Positions 8,321 to 17,600 of a stretch of DNA of 64,000 nt are shown piece by piece. How positions within the stretch are numbered: the stretch's first letter is position 1; each line of letters begins with the position of its first letter. This stretch comes from a bacterium. GTDB taxonomy: Bacteria; Planctomycetota; Planctomycetia; Pirellulales; Pirellulaceae. A program made the translations under genes and the position numbers. The notes beneath the pieces were generated by a model. It did not search any database. It saw only the letters and a list, made by a program, of their open reading frames with translations, and was not told the DNA's origin. The stretch covers positions 248,001 through 312,000 of the forward strand of contig JAUIGN010000006.1 in NCBI GenBank assembly GCA_030430075.1. The letters are read 5' to 3'.

Positions 8321-8402
8321 CCAGTCCCCCATGCTCTCCGCCAGCCCCCCAACTCCCTTCCAGAGCCAAGCCGGCGGGTAAAGGTTCGCCGCGCGTCCGC
8401 AA

Positions 8403-9599
8403 TCAGCCTTCCTTGTGACGCTCCAGCAGCACGACCGACGTGTCGTCGTGTCGGCCGCTCCCGCGCGTCGCGGCGTTGGAATCGTCGAACAGTTTCTGCA
8501 GGGCATCTGCCAGGGGCATTTCGCGAGATGCCTGCATCGACTTGATGATGCCTTCGATACCGAATTGCTCGGCATCTTCTTCGTCGGCGGGAAAGGCTTC
8601 GTCGAGCCCATCGGTGAAGATCAGCAGCCGCGAGTTTCGCGGGATCTCCATTTCAACTTCCTCGTAGACCCACTCTTCCTCGATCGCCAGGGGCAAGCCG
8701 CCTTCGTCTTCGCCGCCCATGACTTTGACTTCATTGGTGTCCAGATCCTGCAGGACCGGCATTGGTGCGCCGGCGGCGGTCCAGCTCAACCGGTGGTTCT
8801 CCAGGTCCAGGGTCGAGTAGAGCAGGGTGATAAACCCGCCCTCGTCCTGCACGATGTCGCTCGAACAGAGCCGCCGATTCACTTCGGAGACAAAGTCGAC
8901 CGTGTTCGGATACCGGCGATCGCGGATCATCCGGATCAGCGTGTGCATGGTCATGATCGACATACACGCTTTCACGCCGTGTCCCGACGCATCCCCGACC
9001 AAGAGGATCAACTTGTTTCCATCCAGGTTGAACGCATCGTAGTAGTCACCGCCGGCCATGATGACCGGGTTGCTACCCATGACGCGAATCTGTGAAGGTT
9101 CGTAACGGGCCACGATCTCGTAGCCTTCCGGTGCGGGCAGGTCACGTGGGATCACCGATTCCTGCAGACGTCGGACCGAGTCCACTTCTTCGCGCAGTCG
9201 CTCGGCCAGGATCCGCGATCGTTGGGCCAGAACTGCCGTTTGGGCTGCTTCAATCATGGATGGCAAGAGGAAGATGAAGTCCCCTTCGGTGTCCCGCATC
9301 AGGTGCGAGTGCAGGCCGTGCGAAATCAGTTTGGCGAGATGGCTGAAGTCACCCTGGCGCCAAGCTCCCACGATCGGGATGTTGTCGTGCGTCTCCTGGA
9401 TCTTCAGAAACAGACGCAGCGATTCATCTTCGTTGGGGAAGTTGGTCGCAAACAGGACGATGTCCCAGCCGGCGGAAGTCAGCTTCTCCTCGAAATCTTC
9501 ACCCTCTGTTGAGATTTCAACAACGGTGTCGTCCACATTGAGAATCAGTCCGATCGTTTCGGCTTCAATCGCGTCGTCCCAGCCCACCAACACTCGCAT
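8403..9599 (-). CDS. SpoIIE/PP2C-type phosphatase with degenerate receiver-like domain
   Basis: A 398-residue soluble protein. Residues 1-125 (MRVLVGWDDAIEAETIGLIL onward) look like a response-regulator fold, but I do not see the usual acidic pair plus phosphorylatable Asp clearly, so it may be a pseudo-receiver. A short coiled coil (RILAERLREEVDSVRRLQES) leads into a SpoIIE/PP2C_SIG domain at about 155-395, with metal-site motifs AGGDYYDAF, LVGDASGHGV, IFTDGLDEA and the terminal GRHDDTSVVLL. Such proteins are RsbU-like Ser/Thr phosphatases that control anti-sigma or partner-switching systems. AGGA lies about nine bases upstream of the ATG. It stands alone, with no anti-sigma kinase beside it. 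Confidence 0.9.
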   Translation of the reverse strand: MRVLVGWDDAIEAETIGLILNVDDTVVEISTEGEDFEEKLTSAGWDIVLFATNFPNEDESLRLFLKIQETHDNIPIVGAWRQGDFSHLAKLISHGLHSHLMRDTEGDFIFLLPSMIEAAQTAVLAQRSRILAERLREEVDSVRRLQESVIPRDLPAPEGYEIVARYEPSQIRVMGSNPVIMAGGDYYDAFNLDGNKLILLVGDASGHGVKACMSIMTMHTLIRMIRDRRYPNTVDFVSEVNRRLCSSDIVQDEGGFITLLYSTLDLENHRLSWTAAGAPMPVLQDLDTNEVKVMGGEDEGGLPLAIEEEWVYEEVEMEIPRNSRLLIFTDGLDEAFPADEEDAEQFGIEGIIKSMQASREMPLADALQKLFDDSNAATRGSGRHDDTSVVLLERHKEG

Positions 9600-9850
9600 G
9601 GTCGCTTGTCCTGAACGGTACTTATTGAGAAAAGAAAGCTGATCACAGAACCGTCATGATAAACCAATCGAGGCCTGATTGCACCTCCCACGGTTTCGAG
9701 CCGAGTCGACGCGATGGTGGGCATCGAATAGGATGAGAAACCGGGTTACGAAACCTGTGCGCCCGGCCCCATCGATGGCCGACAGGCCACACCCCGTTGC
9801 CGGGAGACAACCTCACCTCCTACGCGTGACCGCGGGTCCGCGCCCCGCCT

Positions 9851-11239
9851 TTGAATTCGCTTTCCACATCGTCCGGCACGCTTCGCCCCCTGCTGTGGTT
9901 GGCCTGGCCCGTGATGGCCGAAGAGTCGTTGACGCTGCTGGTCGGATATACCGATTGGTGGCTGGCCAGCCGGTTTCTGGAGGGAGCCGAGTACAAGGCG
10001 GCGATGGGGCTCATGTCCTATGTCTTCTGGATGCTTCCCAGCCTCTTCGCCGCCGTCGCAATCGGCGCCACGGCGTTGGTCGCCCGCTCGTACGGAGAAG
10101 GCGACCGGCGGACGGCCCGGCGCGTGGCAAATCAGGCATTCACGGTCGGCAGCCTGTTGGCACTGCTGGCGATGGGGATGACCTGGCTGCTGGCCGATGA
10201 TTTTGTTCGCTGGATGCAGTTGGAGGATCGGGCGGCACGACTGGCGCTGCGGTACGTCATGATCGTGACGCCGGGGATCCCCTTCATCATGGTCGAACAG
10301 GTTGCCGCCGCCAGCTTGCGTGGGGCGGGGGATACGGTCAGCGGTTTTGTCGCCAAGTCGATCGTCAACCTGGTCAATATCACGGTGAGCCCGCTGCTGA
10401 TGCTGGGGATCGGTCCGCTCCCACAGCTCGGCTGGGACGGGATCGCGATCGGTACCGTGTGCGGCCATGTCGTGGGCGGCCTGCTGCTGGGCGGCGCGCT
10501 TGTGCTGGGACGCTCCGGGTTGCGTCTCCGCCTGGTTCGGCTCAAGCCGGACTTCGGGCTGATTCGCCGCATCCTGCGAATCGGGATTCCCGGAGGTGCC
10601 GACGTCCTGGCGGTCCTCGCTTGCCACCTGGTCTACGTTTCCGTGATCAATCGCATGGGCACGGCCGCCGCGGCAGCGCACGGCCTGGGCGTACAGATCG
10701 AGGCACTTGCGTATCTCCCCGGCTCGGCCTTCCTGGTTGCCGCCACAACGATGACCGGCCAGTACCTGGGGGCACGGCAACCGTTGCTCGCCGTGCGCGG
10801 CGTCTACACCACGCTGGCAGTGTCGACCCTGTTCATGACGACCGCCGCCGTGGTCTTTTTCTTCGGTGGCCGTTTCCTGACGACCTTCTTTACCGGCGAC
10901 CCGGATGATCCGACGGCAATCACGACGACGGGCCTCCTCCGCATTGTGGCCTTCGCGACGCCGCCGCTGGGGATTCTGCTGGTTCTCACGGGAGCCCTCC
11001 GCGGTGCCGGCGACACGCGGATGCCCCTGCTGATCACGTTGATTGGTTTAATCGCCGTCCGGATCCCCTTGGCATGCCTGTTCGGCTGGGACACGTTCCA
11101 CCTTGGCGGATTCGAACTCCGTGGATTGGGGTGGGGACTGACCGGCGCGTGGTATGCCATGTTGATTGACGTCGTGGTCCGCAGTCTCCTGATCAGTTGG
11201 CGCTTCCTGCAGGGTGGCTGGAGATCGATCGAGGTGTGA
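9851..11239 (+). CDS. MATE-family efflux transporter
   Basis: A 462-residue inner-membrane protein with about 12 hydrophobic segments in two related halves. N-terminal LRPLLWLAWPVMAEESLTLL, VGYTDWWLASRF and the loop VARSYGEGDRRTARRVANQA are typical of MATE (NorM/DinF) exporters, which expel drugs or metabolites against Na+ or H+. The second half repeats the pattern (GIPGGADVLAVLA, TMTGQYLGARQPLLAVRG, TGALRGAGDTRMPLLIT). No ATG fits the N-terminus. TTG at 9851 is the best start in the frame, which opens after a stop at 9827, though no Shine-Dalgarno sequence is evident. No regulator gene adjoins it; a hairpin lies about 90 bases past the stop. Confidence 0.9.
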   Translation: MNSLSTSSGTLRPLLWLAWPVMAEESLTLLVGYTDWWLASRFLEGAEYKAAMGLMSYVFWMLPSLFAAVAIGATALVARSYGEGDRRTARRVANQAFTVGSLLALLAMGMTWLLADDFVRWMQLEDRAARLALRYVMIVTPGIPFIMVEQVAAASLRGAGDTVSGFVAKSIVNLVNITVSPLLMLGIGPLPQLGWDGIAIGTVCGHVVGGLLLGGALVLGRSGLRLRLVRLKPDFGLIRRILRIGIPGGADVLAVLACHLVYVSVINRMGTAAAAAHGLGVQIEALAYLPGSAFLVAATTMTGQYLGARQPLLAVRGVYTTLAVSTLFMTTAAVVFFFGGRFLTTFFTGDPDDPTAITTTGLLRIVAFATPPLGILLVLTGALRGAGDTRMPLLITLIGLIAVRIPLACLFGWDTFHLGGFELRGLGWGLTGAWYAMLIDVVVRSLLISWRFLQGGWRSIEV

Positions 11240-11331
11240 GCGGTCGGTCGGCAAAGTCCCCGGGAGGCCGGCCGCGCCGGCAAGTTGGTAGGCGGTGGTT
11301 GGTCGCTGAAAAACTGCCATTCCCCGGGCGA

Positions 11332-11365
11332 GCGATTTTTGCTACTTAACCCGCCGAAAAATCGC
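11332..11365. terminator. Perfect 9-bp inverted repeat downstream of MATE gene
   Basis: GCGATTTTT at 11332-11340 and AAAAATCGC at 11357-11365 form a perfect stem with a 16-base loop. It is 93 bases past the MATE stop and about 90 bases before the DUF11 gene. With its T and A runs it could end transcription in either direction, or serve as a protein-binding site. Confidence 0.45.
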
Positions 11366-11453
11366 ACCAAGGGGGCGTCCGGTCGCTTGTCAGCGAACCG
11401 CACCAGACGCCGAGAAGCCCAGCACATTCCTTGTTTTCGCCGGAATTATTGTC

Positions 11454-14129
11454 ATGAAGCGATTATGGGTTCGTCTGTCAGCCGCTGTTGCCGTGGTCGC
11501 CGCACTGGGAGGTGGTGGTTACTATCTTGTCGCCAACGGAACGGATGGCGGCGAGGGAAATCCGACCCAGGTCGCGGACACCGGTGCGCCGACAGCCGAC
11601 GATACGGTTGTTCCGGTGACCGATCAGGGCGATCCACCTGCGGTGGCCTTCGACGCACCTGAGTCGACGCTGGGTGTGGGCGACGCTGCCCAACCTCCGC
11701 GTGAGCCGGCGCAAGCCACCTGGCGCGATCAGCCCAGCCAACCGATCATTCGCCAAGTTTCTGGAAATGACCAGGAAACCGCCTACTCCCATGATCGACC
11801 CTACGGCACGGTGAGCGACGGTGTCGATGGGCAGCCGAGCGGAGATCACGGCTACGCCGCAGGAGGTCCGCCCCCGGTCGATGCTTCGTCCGGCGACTAC
11901 GGTGCCACCGCCACCTACGGCGCCCAGAACTCCTACACGGATACCCGGGCCGCCGCACCGCCGGGAGCCGACGACGGCACGGCAAGCTACGGCGATGCGC
12001 GGGGCTACGGCCAGGCGAATGCCTACGGCGACGCGAGCGGGTATGGTGGCGCGGACGTTCCGGGCGAGGTTGGTGCCGCGGGCGAGGCCGCCGGTGCGCC
12101 GGGCGAATCGGTGGCCGGGGTTGCCGCCGGTGCGGCCATTGGTGCTGCGACCGGCGCTGCCGTGGGGGCGCTGGCAGCCGGTGACGCGTCCTCTGATCCC
12201 TCCGCGCCCGCACTGGGACCGGACCTTTCCTACGGTTCGCCGGCCGAGCGTGGCGGTTCGGAAGCCGAGCCCGATGGAGGCTACCTGGCGACCAGGGAAG
12301 ATCCTGTCGCTGCGCCGAGCCCTGGTGCCGGCGGGTATGCCGCAGCGGTCGGAGACAGTCCCGCACAGCCGCCTGCCGGGTTCGCGGCAGACGCGGTGGC
12401 TCCTCCCCCCAATGTGCCCCGTCAAGATTTGAGCCAACCCGTTGCAGCACCCGACTTCGCCAATGGGGACCCGGTGGCGGCGAGCAACCCGGCACCCGGG
12501 GATCCGGCCGTTTCGCCTGCCGCCGCATCGCCGCCGTCGAACCTGCCGCAGTACGATGCAACGCCCTCGCCCCAATTTGACTCACCGTCGCCAGGCGGAG
12601 TTGCCACTGCGGCGACGGCGCCACCCCAGCCGGCGGCGGTACCCGCGCCCGCTTACGCACCCGCTCCATCGGCGCAGCCGGCCGCCTATCGTTCGGCGGC
12701 GCCGGTTGCGGATACGGCAGGTCTGGTTACCGCCACGCCGGGGCCGCGTGAGTTGGATGGTCCGCAGCTCCCGTCGATCTCGGTCGAGAAACTGGCACCT
12801 GACGATATGCAGGTCGGGAAGCCGGCCGCTTTCAAGACGGTGATTCGAAACGCGGGCCGCGCGACCGCCAAGAACGTGGTCGTCACCGATCGTGTCCCGC
12901 AAGGAACGCAATTGATCGATGTCACGCCCCAGCCGGACCAGGGCGCCGACGGCAGCCTGGTGTGGAAGTTCGCGGCGTTGGAGCCGAACGAAGAAGTCGT
13001 CATTTCGCTCGAGGTGATGCCGCAAATCGAAGGAGAGATCGGCAACCAGGCCTTGGTGACGTTCCAGGCCCAGGCTTCGGCACGCACGATTTGCACCAAG
13101 CCAGAACTGCTTGTGGAACACACGACCGATCCCCAGGTGCTGATCGGTGACGACGTCGTATTCAATATCACGATTTCAAATCCGGGAAGCGGTGACGCGA
13201 CGGGAATTGTTCTCGAGGAGGACGTTCCGCCCGGGCTGACGCATGTCGCCGGGAGTGAACTGGAGTACGAGATCGGGACGCTTCGTCCCGGTGAATCCCG
13301 GCGGCTCGAATTGGTCCTGAAGGCGAGCGAGGCTGGCACGATCAGCAACAAGCTGCGCGTGCGAGGCGACGGGAGCCTGCTTGCCGAACACATGACGCAG
13401 CTCGAAGTGATCGCACCCAAGCTGCAGGTTGGCATGGTCGGGCCGCAACGCCGATATCTGGATCGGCAAGGTACCTACCAGGTGTCGTTCAGCAATACCG
13501 GTACGGCGATCGCCAAGAACGTGGAACTGGCGACCTACATGCCGAAGGGACTGAAGTTTGTTTCCACCGGAGGCAAGGGCCAGTATGACGCGCGTGCCCA
13601 TGCGGTCTATTGGAGCCTCGATCAACTGGCACCGGGCCAACAGGGGACGGTCGACCTGGTCGCGATGCCGATCGCAACCGGCGAACAGAAGCTGCAGACC
13701 GAAGGGACGGCCGATCTCGGGCTGGCCGCAAAATACGAGCACACGACGCAGGTCGACGCGATCACCGCGGTCGTGTTCACGGTCAAGGACACTCAGGATC
13801 CAATCGAGGTCGGCAGTGAAACGACCTACGAGATCTTTGTCGCCAACCACGGGACCAAGACGGGGACGAACGTCCAACTGGTTGCGATCCTGCCGGAAGA
13901 ACTGACTCCTATCAGCGGCGAAGGCACCTCGCGGGTTGCCATCCAGGGTCAACAGATGGTGATGGAGCCGATCGAGCGGATGGGACCGGGGGACGAAGCC
14001 TCGTACAAGATCAAGGTCAAAGGACGGTTGGCCGGTGACCACGTGATTGACGTGCGGCTGGTGTGCGACGAACTCCCGGTTCCCGTCACCAAGCAGGAAA
14101 GCACCAAGGTCTACTCGGACGGCCTCTGA
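11454..14129 (+). CDS. Secreted DUF11-repeat protein with low-complexity N-terminal half
   Basis: An 891-residue surface or periplasmic protein. MKRLWVRLSAAVAVVAALGG is a signal peptide or anchor. Residues about 30-440 are low-complexity (Gly/Ala/Pro/Ser, with Tyr-Gly motifs such as SYGDARGYGQANAYG) and include a Gly-zipper-like stretch, AAGAAIGAATGAAVGALAAG. From about 440 to the end come four to five Ig-like DUF11 repeats, recognisable by DMQVGKPAAFKTVIRNAGRA, VTDRVPQGTQLIDV, DDVVFNITISNPGSGDATGI and ETTYEIFVANHGTKTGTNV. DUF11 repeats also occur in chlamydial OmcB, so a cell-envelope structural role is plausible but inferred. It is monocistronic; repeat copy A3 begins 24 bases after the stop. 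Confidence 0.85.
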   Translation: MKRLWVRLSAAVAVVAALGGGGYYLVANGTDGGEGNPTQVADTGAPTADDTVVPVTDQGDPPAVAFDAPESTLGVGDAAQPPREPAQATWRDQPSQPIIRQVSGNDQETAYSHDRPYGTVSDGVDGQPSGDHGYAAGGPPPVDASSGDYGATATYGAQNSYTDTRAAAPPGADDGTASYGDARGYGQANAYGDASGYGGADVPGEVGAAGEAAGAPGESVAGVAAGAAIGAATGAAVGALAAGDASSDPSAPALGPDLSYGSPAERGGSEAEPDGGYLATREDPVAAPSPGAGGYAAAVGDSPAQPPAGFAADAVAPPPNVPRQDLSQPVAAPDFANGDPVAASNPAPGDPAVSPAAASPPSNLPQYDATPSPQFDSPSPGGVATAATAPPQPAAVPAPAYAPAPSAQPAAYRSAAPVADTAGLVTATPGPRELDGPQLPSISVEKLAPDDMQVGKPAAFKTVIRNAGRATAKNVVVTDRVPQGTQLIDVTPQPDQGADGSLVWKFAALEPNEEVVISLEVMPQIEGEIGNQALVTFQAQASARTICTKPELLVEHTTDPQVLIGDDVVFNITISNPGSGDATGIVLEEDVPPGLTHVAGSELEYEIGTLRPGESRRLELVLKASEAGTISNKLRVRGDGSLLAEHMTQLEVIAPKLQVGMVGPQRRYLDRQGTYQVSFSNTGTAIAKNVELATYMPKGLKFVSTGGKGQYDARAHAVYWSLDQLAPGQQGTVDLVAMPIATGEQKLQTEGTADLGLAAKYEHTTQVDAITAVVFTVKDTQDPIEVGSETTYEIFVANHGTKTGTNVQLVAILPEELTPISGEGTSRVAIQGQQMVMEPIERMGPGDEASYKIKVKGRLAGDHVIDVRLVCDELPVPVTKQESTKVYSDGL

Positions 14130-14152
14130 CCTCCCCCCCGCGTTTGCTCAAT

Positions 14153-14250
14153 TGCTCGGCGCGGGTCCACATCTGCTCGGCGCGGGTCCACAACTGCTCG
14201 GCGCGGGTCTCCGACCCCGCCGAAACCGCCGACCGAAGGTCTCCCCCCAC
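14153..14250 (-). repeat. Dispersed element A, copy 3: solo right end with three 21-bp units
   Basis: Three units starting TGCTCGGCGCGGGTC at 14153, 14174 and 14195 are followed by CCCCGCCGAAACCGCCGACC and GAAGGTCTCCCCCC. This is the reverse complement of the core of copies 1 and 5, without the opposite terminal end. It starts 24 bases after the DUF11 gene stop. Confidence 0.88.
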
Positions 14251-14632
14251 GTCGCCCATTCCTAGGGTGTTGTTTGAAGGGCGTCGTGCGAAAGCGCATC
14301 ACGCGGATCCGTGTCCTGCCGCTTGCTGTCCTGCCCGTTGCTGTCCTGCGTTCTGCGCCGCGCTGGCCGCCGCCGTAATGGCCCGCGTGCTATCCGTCAT
14401 GGCGCAGGTGCTACGTCGTGCGGAACCGGCTGGCTTGCGGAGTTTCTTACTGGGATTTCTTGCTGGGATTTCTTGCGGGGATGTTGGGATTTACTGTGGC
14501 TTCCGGGATTTGACTTGAGTTGCAGGGCCGGGTATCGTGACCGGGTGACTCGACCCGGATTTCTCCTTTCTCATCCGGGTCTCATCGGTCGTCCCTCCCC
14601 AGTGCCTGGTTGACTCACGGAGCGCCCTCCCC
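14251..14632. other. Intergenic stretch with minor direct repeats, no gene seen
   Basis: Between repeat copy A3 and the large multidomain gene there are short direct repeats (GTTGCTGTCCTGC-like around 14320-14350 and GGGATTTCTTGC-like around 14450-14480). No open frame has a credible protein. The promoter of the following gene should lie here; I see no convincing -35/-10 pair. Confidence 0.4.
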
Positions 14633-17600
14633 ATGAAGCGTGTTATGCAGCTCTCGTTTCTTGCCCTCTTCGTTGCCGGATTCCTGGCACCCGTCACTCA
14701 GGCCGCGGATGACGGATACGTTTCGTTGTTCGACGGCCAGTCACTTACCGACTGGGACGGCAACCCCAAGTTCTGGAGCGTCGAAGATGGCGCGATTACC
14801 GGCCGCACGACGCCCGACAATCCCACTCGAGGGAATACGTTTATCATCTGGCGCGGCGGCGAGGTTGGCGATTTCGAGCTGAAGCTGGAGTACCGAATCT
14901 TCGACGGAAACTCCGGCATCCAGTATCGGAGCTTCTCGGTGCCGGACAAGAAGAACCCGGAGAACAAATGGGTGGTGGGCGGCTACCAGGGTGACTTGGA
15001 AGCCGGCGATACTTACTCGGGTATCCTTTACGGTGAGAAGTTTCGCGGCATCCTGGCCAATCGCGGACAGAAGACGGTCATCGGAGAAAACCACAAGCCC
15101 CAGGTGGTCGGCTCGGTCGGCGTCTCCCAGGAGATCCAGGCCAAGATCAAGAAGGAAGACTGGAACGAGTATCACATCACGGCCAAGGGATTCGAATTCA
15201 CCCATCGGATCAACGGCGTGGTCACTTGCCAATGCACCGACGAAGATACGTCGGATCGGCGGTCTACCGGGATCTTGGCGCTGCAACTGCACCAGGGGCC
15301 GCCGATGAAGGTCCAGTTCCGCAACATCCGCATCAAGCACCTGGGTGGTCAGGGTGCGGCAAAGGGCGAAAAAAAAAAGAGTGAACTAGCTGCCGGCGGC
15401 ACCCCAAAGAAGATCGTCTTCGTAGCGGGCAAGCCGAGTCATGGTTACGGTTCGCACGAACATTACGCCGGCTGTGTCCTCCTGGCGAAATCACTCGAAG
15501 CGGCGGTGCCTGGAATCCAGACCGTGGTCACTCAAAACGGCTGGCCCCAAGATGAGGCGGTATTCAAGGATGCGGACGCCGTCGTCATGTATGCCGACGG
15601 TGGCGGACGCCATCCGGTCATCCCGCACTCGGAAACGATGGACAAAATGGCGGACGCCGGAGTCGGGGTGGTCTGCCTGCACTACGGTGTGGAAGTTCCC
15701 AAGGGTGAGCCCGGGGAATACTTTCTCAAGTGGATCGGGGGATACTTCGAACCCCACTGGTCGGTGAACCCACACTGGACCGCGAAGTTCGACAAATTCC
15801 CCGACCATCCCACCACGCGCGGTGTGAAGCCATTCGAGATCAACGATGAATGGTACTACCACATGCGTTTTCGCGAAGGCATGGAGGGTGTGACCCCCAT
15901 CCTGACCGATCTGCCGGGACCGGAGACGTTGACCCGGCCCGATGGTGCGCATAGCGGAAACCCGGCCGTTCGTGCCGCGGTCCTCCAGCGCAAAGAGCCA
16001 CAACATGTGGCCTGGGCAGCCGAACGTCCCAATGGAGGCCGCGGCTTTGGTTTCACCGGCGGCCACAATCACTGGAATTGGGGCGACGAAAACTTTCGCA
16101 AGCTGGTGCTCAACGCCATCGTCTGGGCGGCCCATGGCGAAGTCCCCGCGAATGGGATCGAAGACCAGCCGGTGACTTTGGAGCAACTGGAGCAGAACCA
16201 GGACTACAAGCGACCTGAAAACCTCGATCGGCAAACGATCCGCAAGCGATTCAACTTGACCCGGAACCGGCGGACCGGCAAGGCGATGCGGGCGGCTGGA
16301 CCGGCCCCGAAGCCCAAGTTCTCCTCCGCCGTGGTGACTCCCCAGACGCCCGGCCATGCGGTCGCCATCGACGTTGATCTGAGCGAGGCCAAGAAGTTGT
16401 TCCTGGTCGTCACCGACGGCGGTAACGGCTATTCGTGCGACTGGGCCGATTGGGCCGAACCGATGCTGACCGGCCCCGCCGGCAAGATGAAACTGACCGA
16501 CCTCAAGTGGACATCGGCCAGTGCGGCTTTCGGCCAGGTGCAAATCAACCACAACGTGCAGGGCGGCCCGCTGAAGATCGCCGGGCAGTCGGTCGCTTTC
16601 GGCATCGGGACGCACGCCAATTCTCTGATCGCCTATGATCTGCCGGATGGCTACACCCGGTTCACGGCACGCGGCGGACTGGACAACGGAGGTACCGATC
16701 AGGCCGCTTGCGGCGAAGGTTCTTCGGTTCAGTTTCTCGTTTTCACAGAGCAGCCCCGTTTGCAACTGGCAGCAGCGAATTCGGGCACGCCGGCCAGTCA
16801 CGAAGCGGCCGATGCCGTGGAGCAGCTTGAAGTCCACGAACAGCTGGACGTGGCTCTGTTCGCCGCCGAGCCGCTCATGCTGAACCCGACCAATATCGAC
16901 ATCGACCACTTGGGACGCGTTTGGGTTTGCGAGGTCGTCAACTATCGCCTCTTTCGCAACCAGCGAGAACGCCAGGAGGGCGACCGAATTCTGATTCTGG
17001 AAGACACCGATCATGACGGGAAGGCTGATCAGGCGAGCACCTTCTACCAGGGCCGCGATGTCGACTCGGCACACGGGATATGCGTGCTCGCGACTCCTGG
17101 CGGCAAGGGGACGCGAGCGATCGTCTCCGCCAAAGACAGCGTCTTCTACTTGATCGACGATGACGGCGACATGAAAGCGGATCGCAAAGAGATGCTTTTT
17201 ACCGGCATCGCCGGAACGGAGCATGACCACGGGATCCATGCCGTCGTGTTCGGCCCGGACGGAAAGCTGTATTTCAATTTCGGGAACGCCGGCAAACAGA
17301 TTTGCGACCGGGACGGGAAGCCGATCATCGATCTGGCCGGCAACGAGGTGAATGATCACCGCAAACCGTACCAGCAGGGAATGGTCTTCCGCTGCAACCT
17401 GGATGGCAGCGACTTTGAAACACTGGGGTGGAACTTTCGCAACAACTGGGAAGTCACCGTTGATTCCTTTGGCACGCTGTGGCAATCCGACAACGACGAC
17501 GACGGCAATCGCGGCACGAGAATCAACTTCGTGATGGAGTTCGGAAACTATGGCTACGTTGACGAATTCACGGGTGCCGGCTGGAAGACGGAACGTCCCG

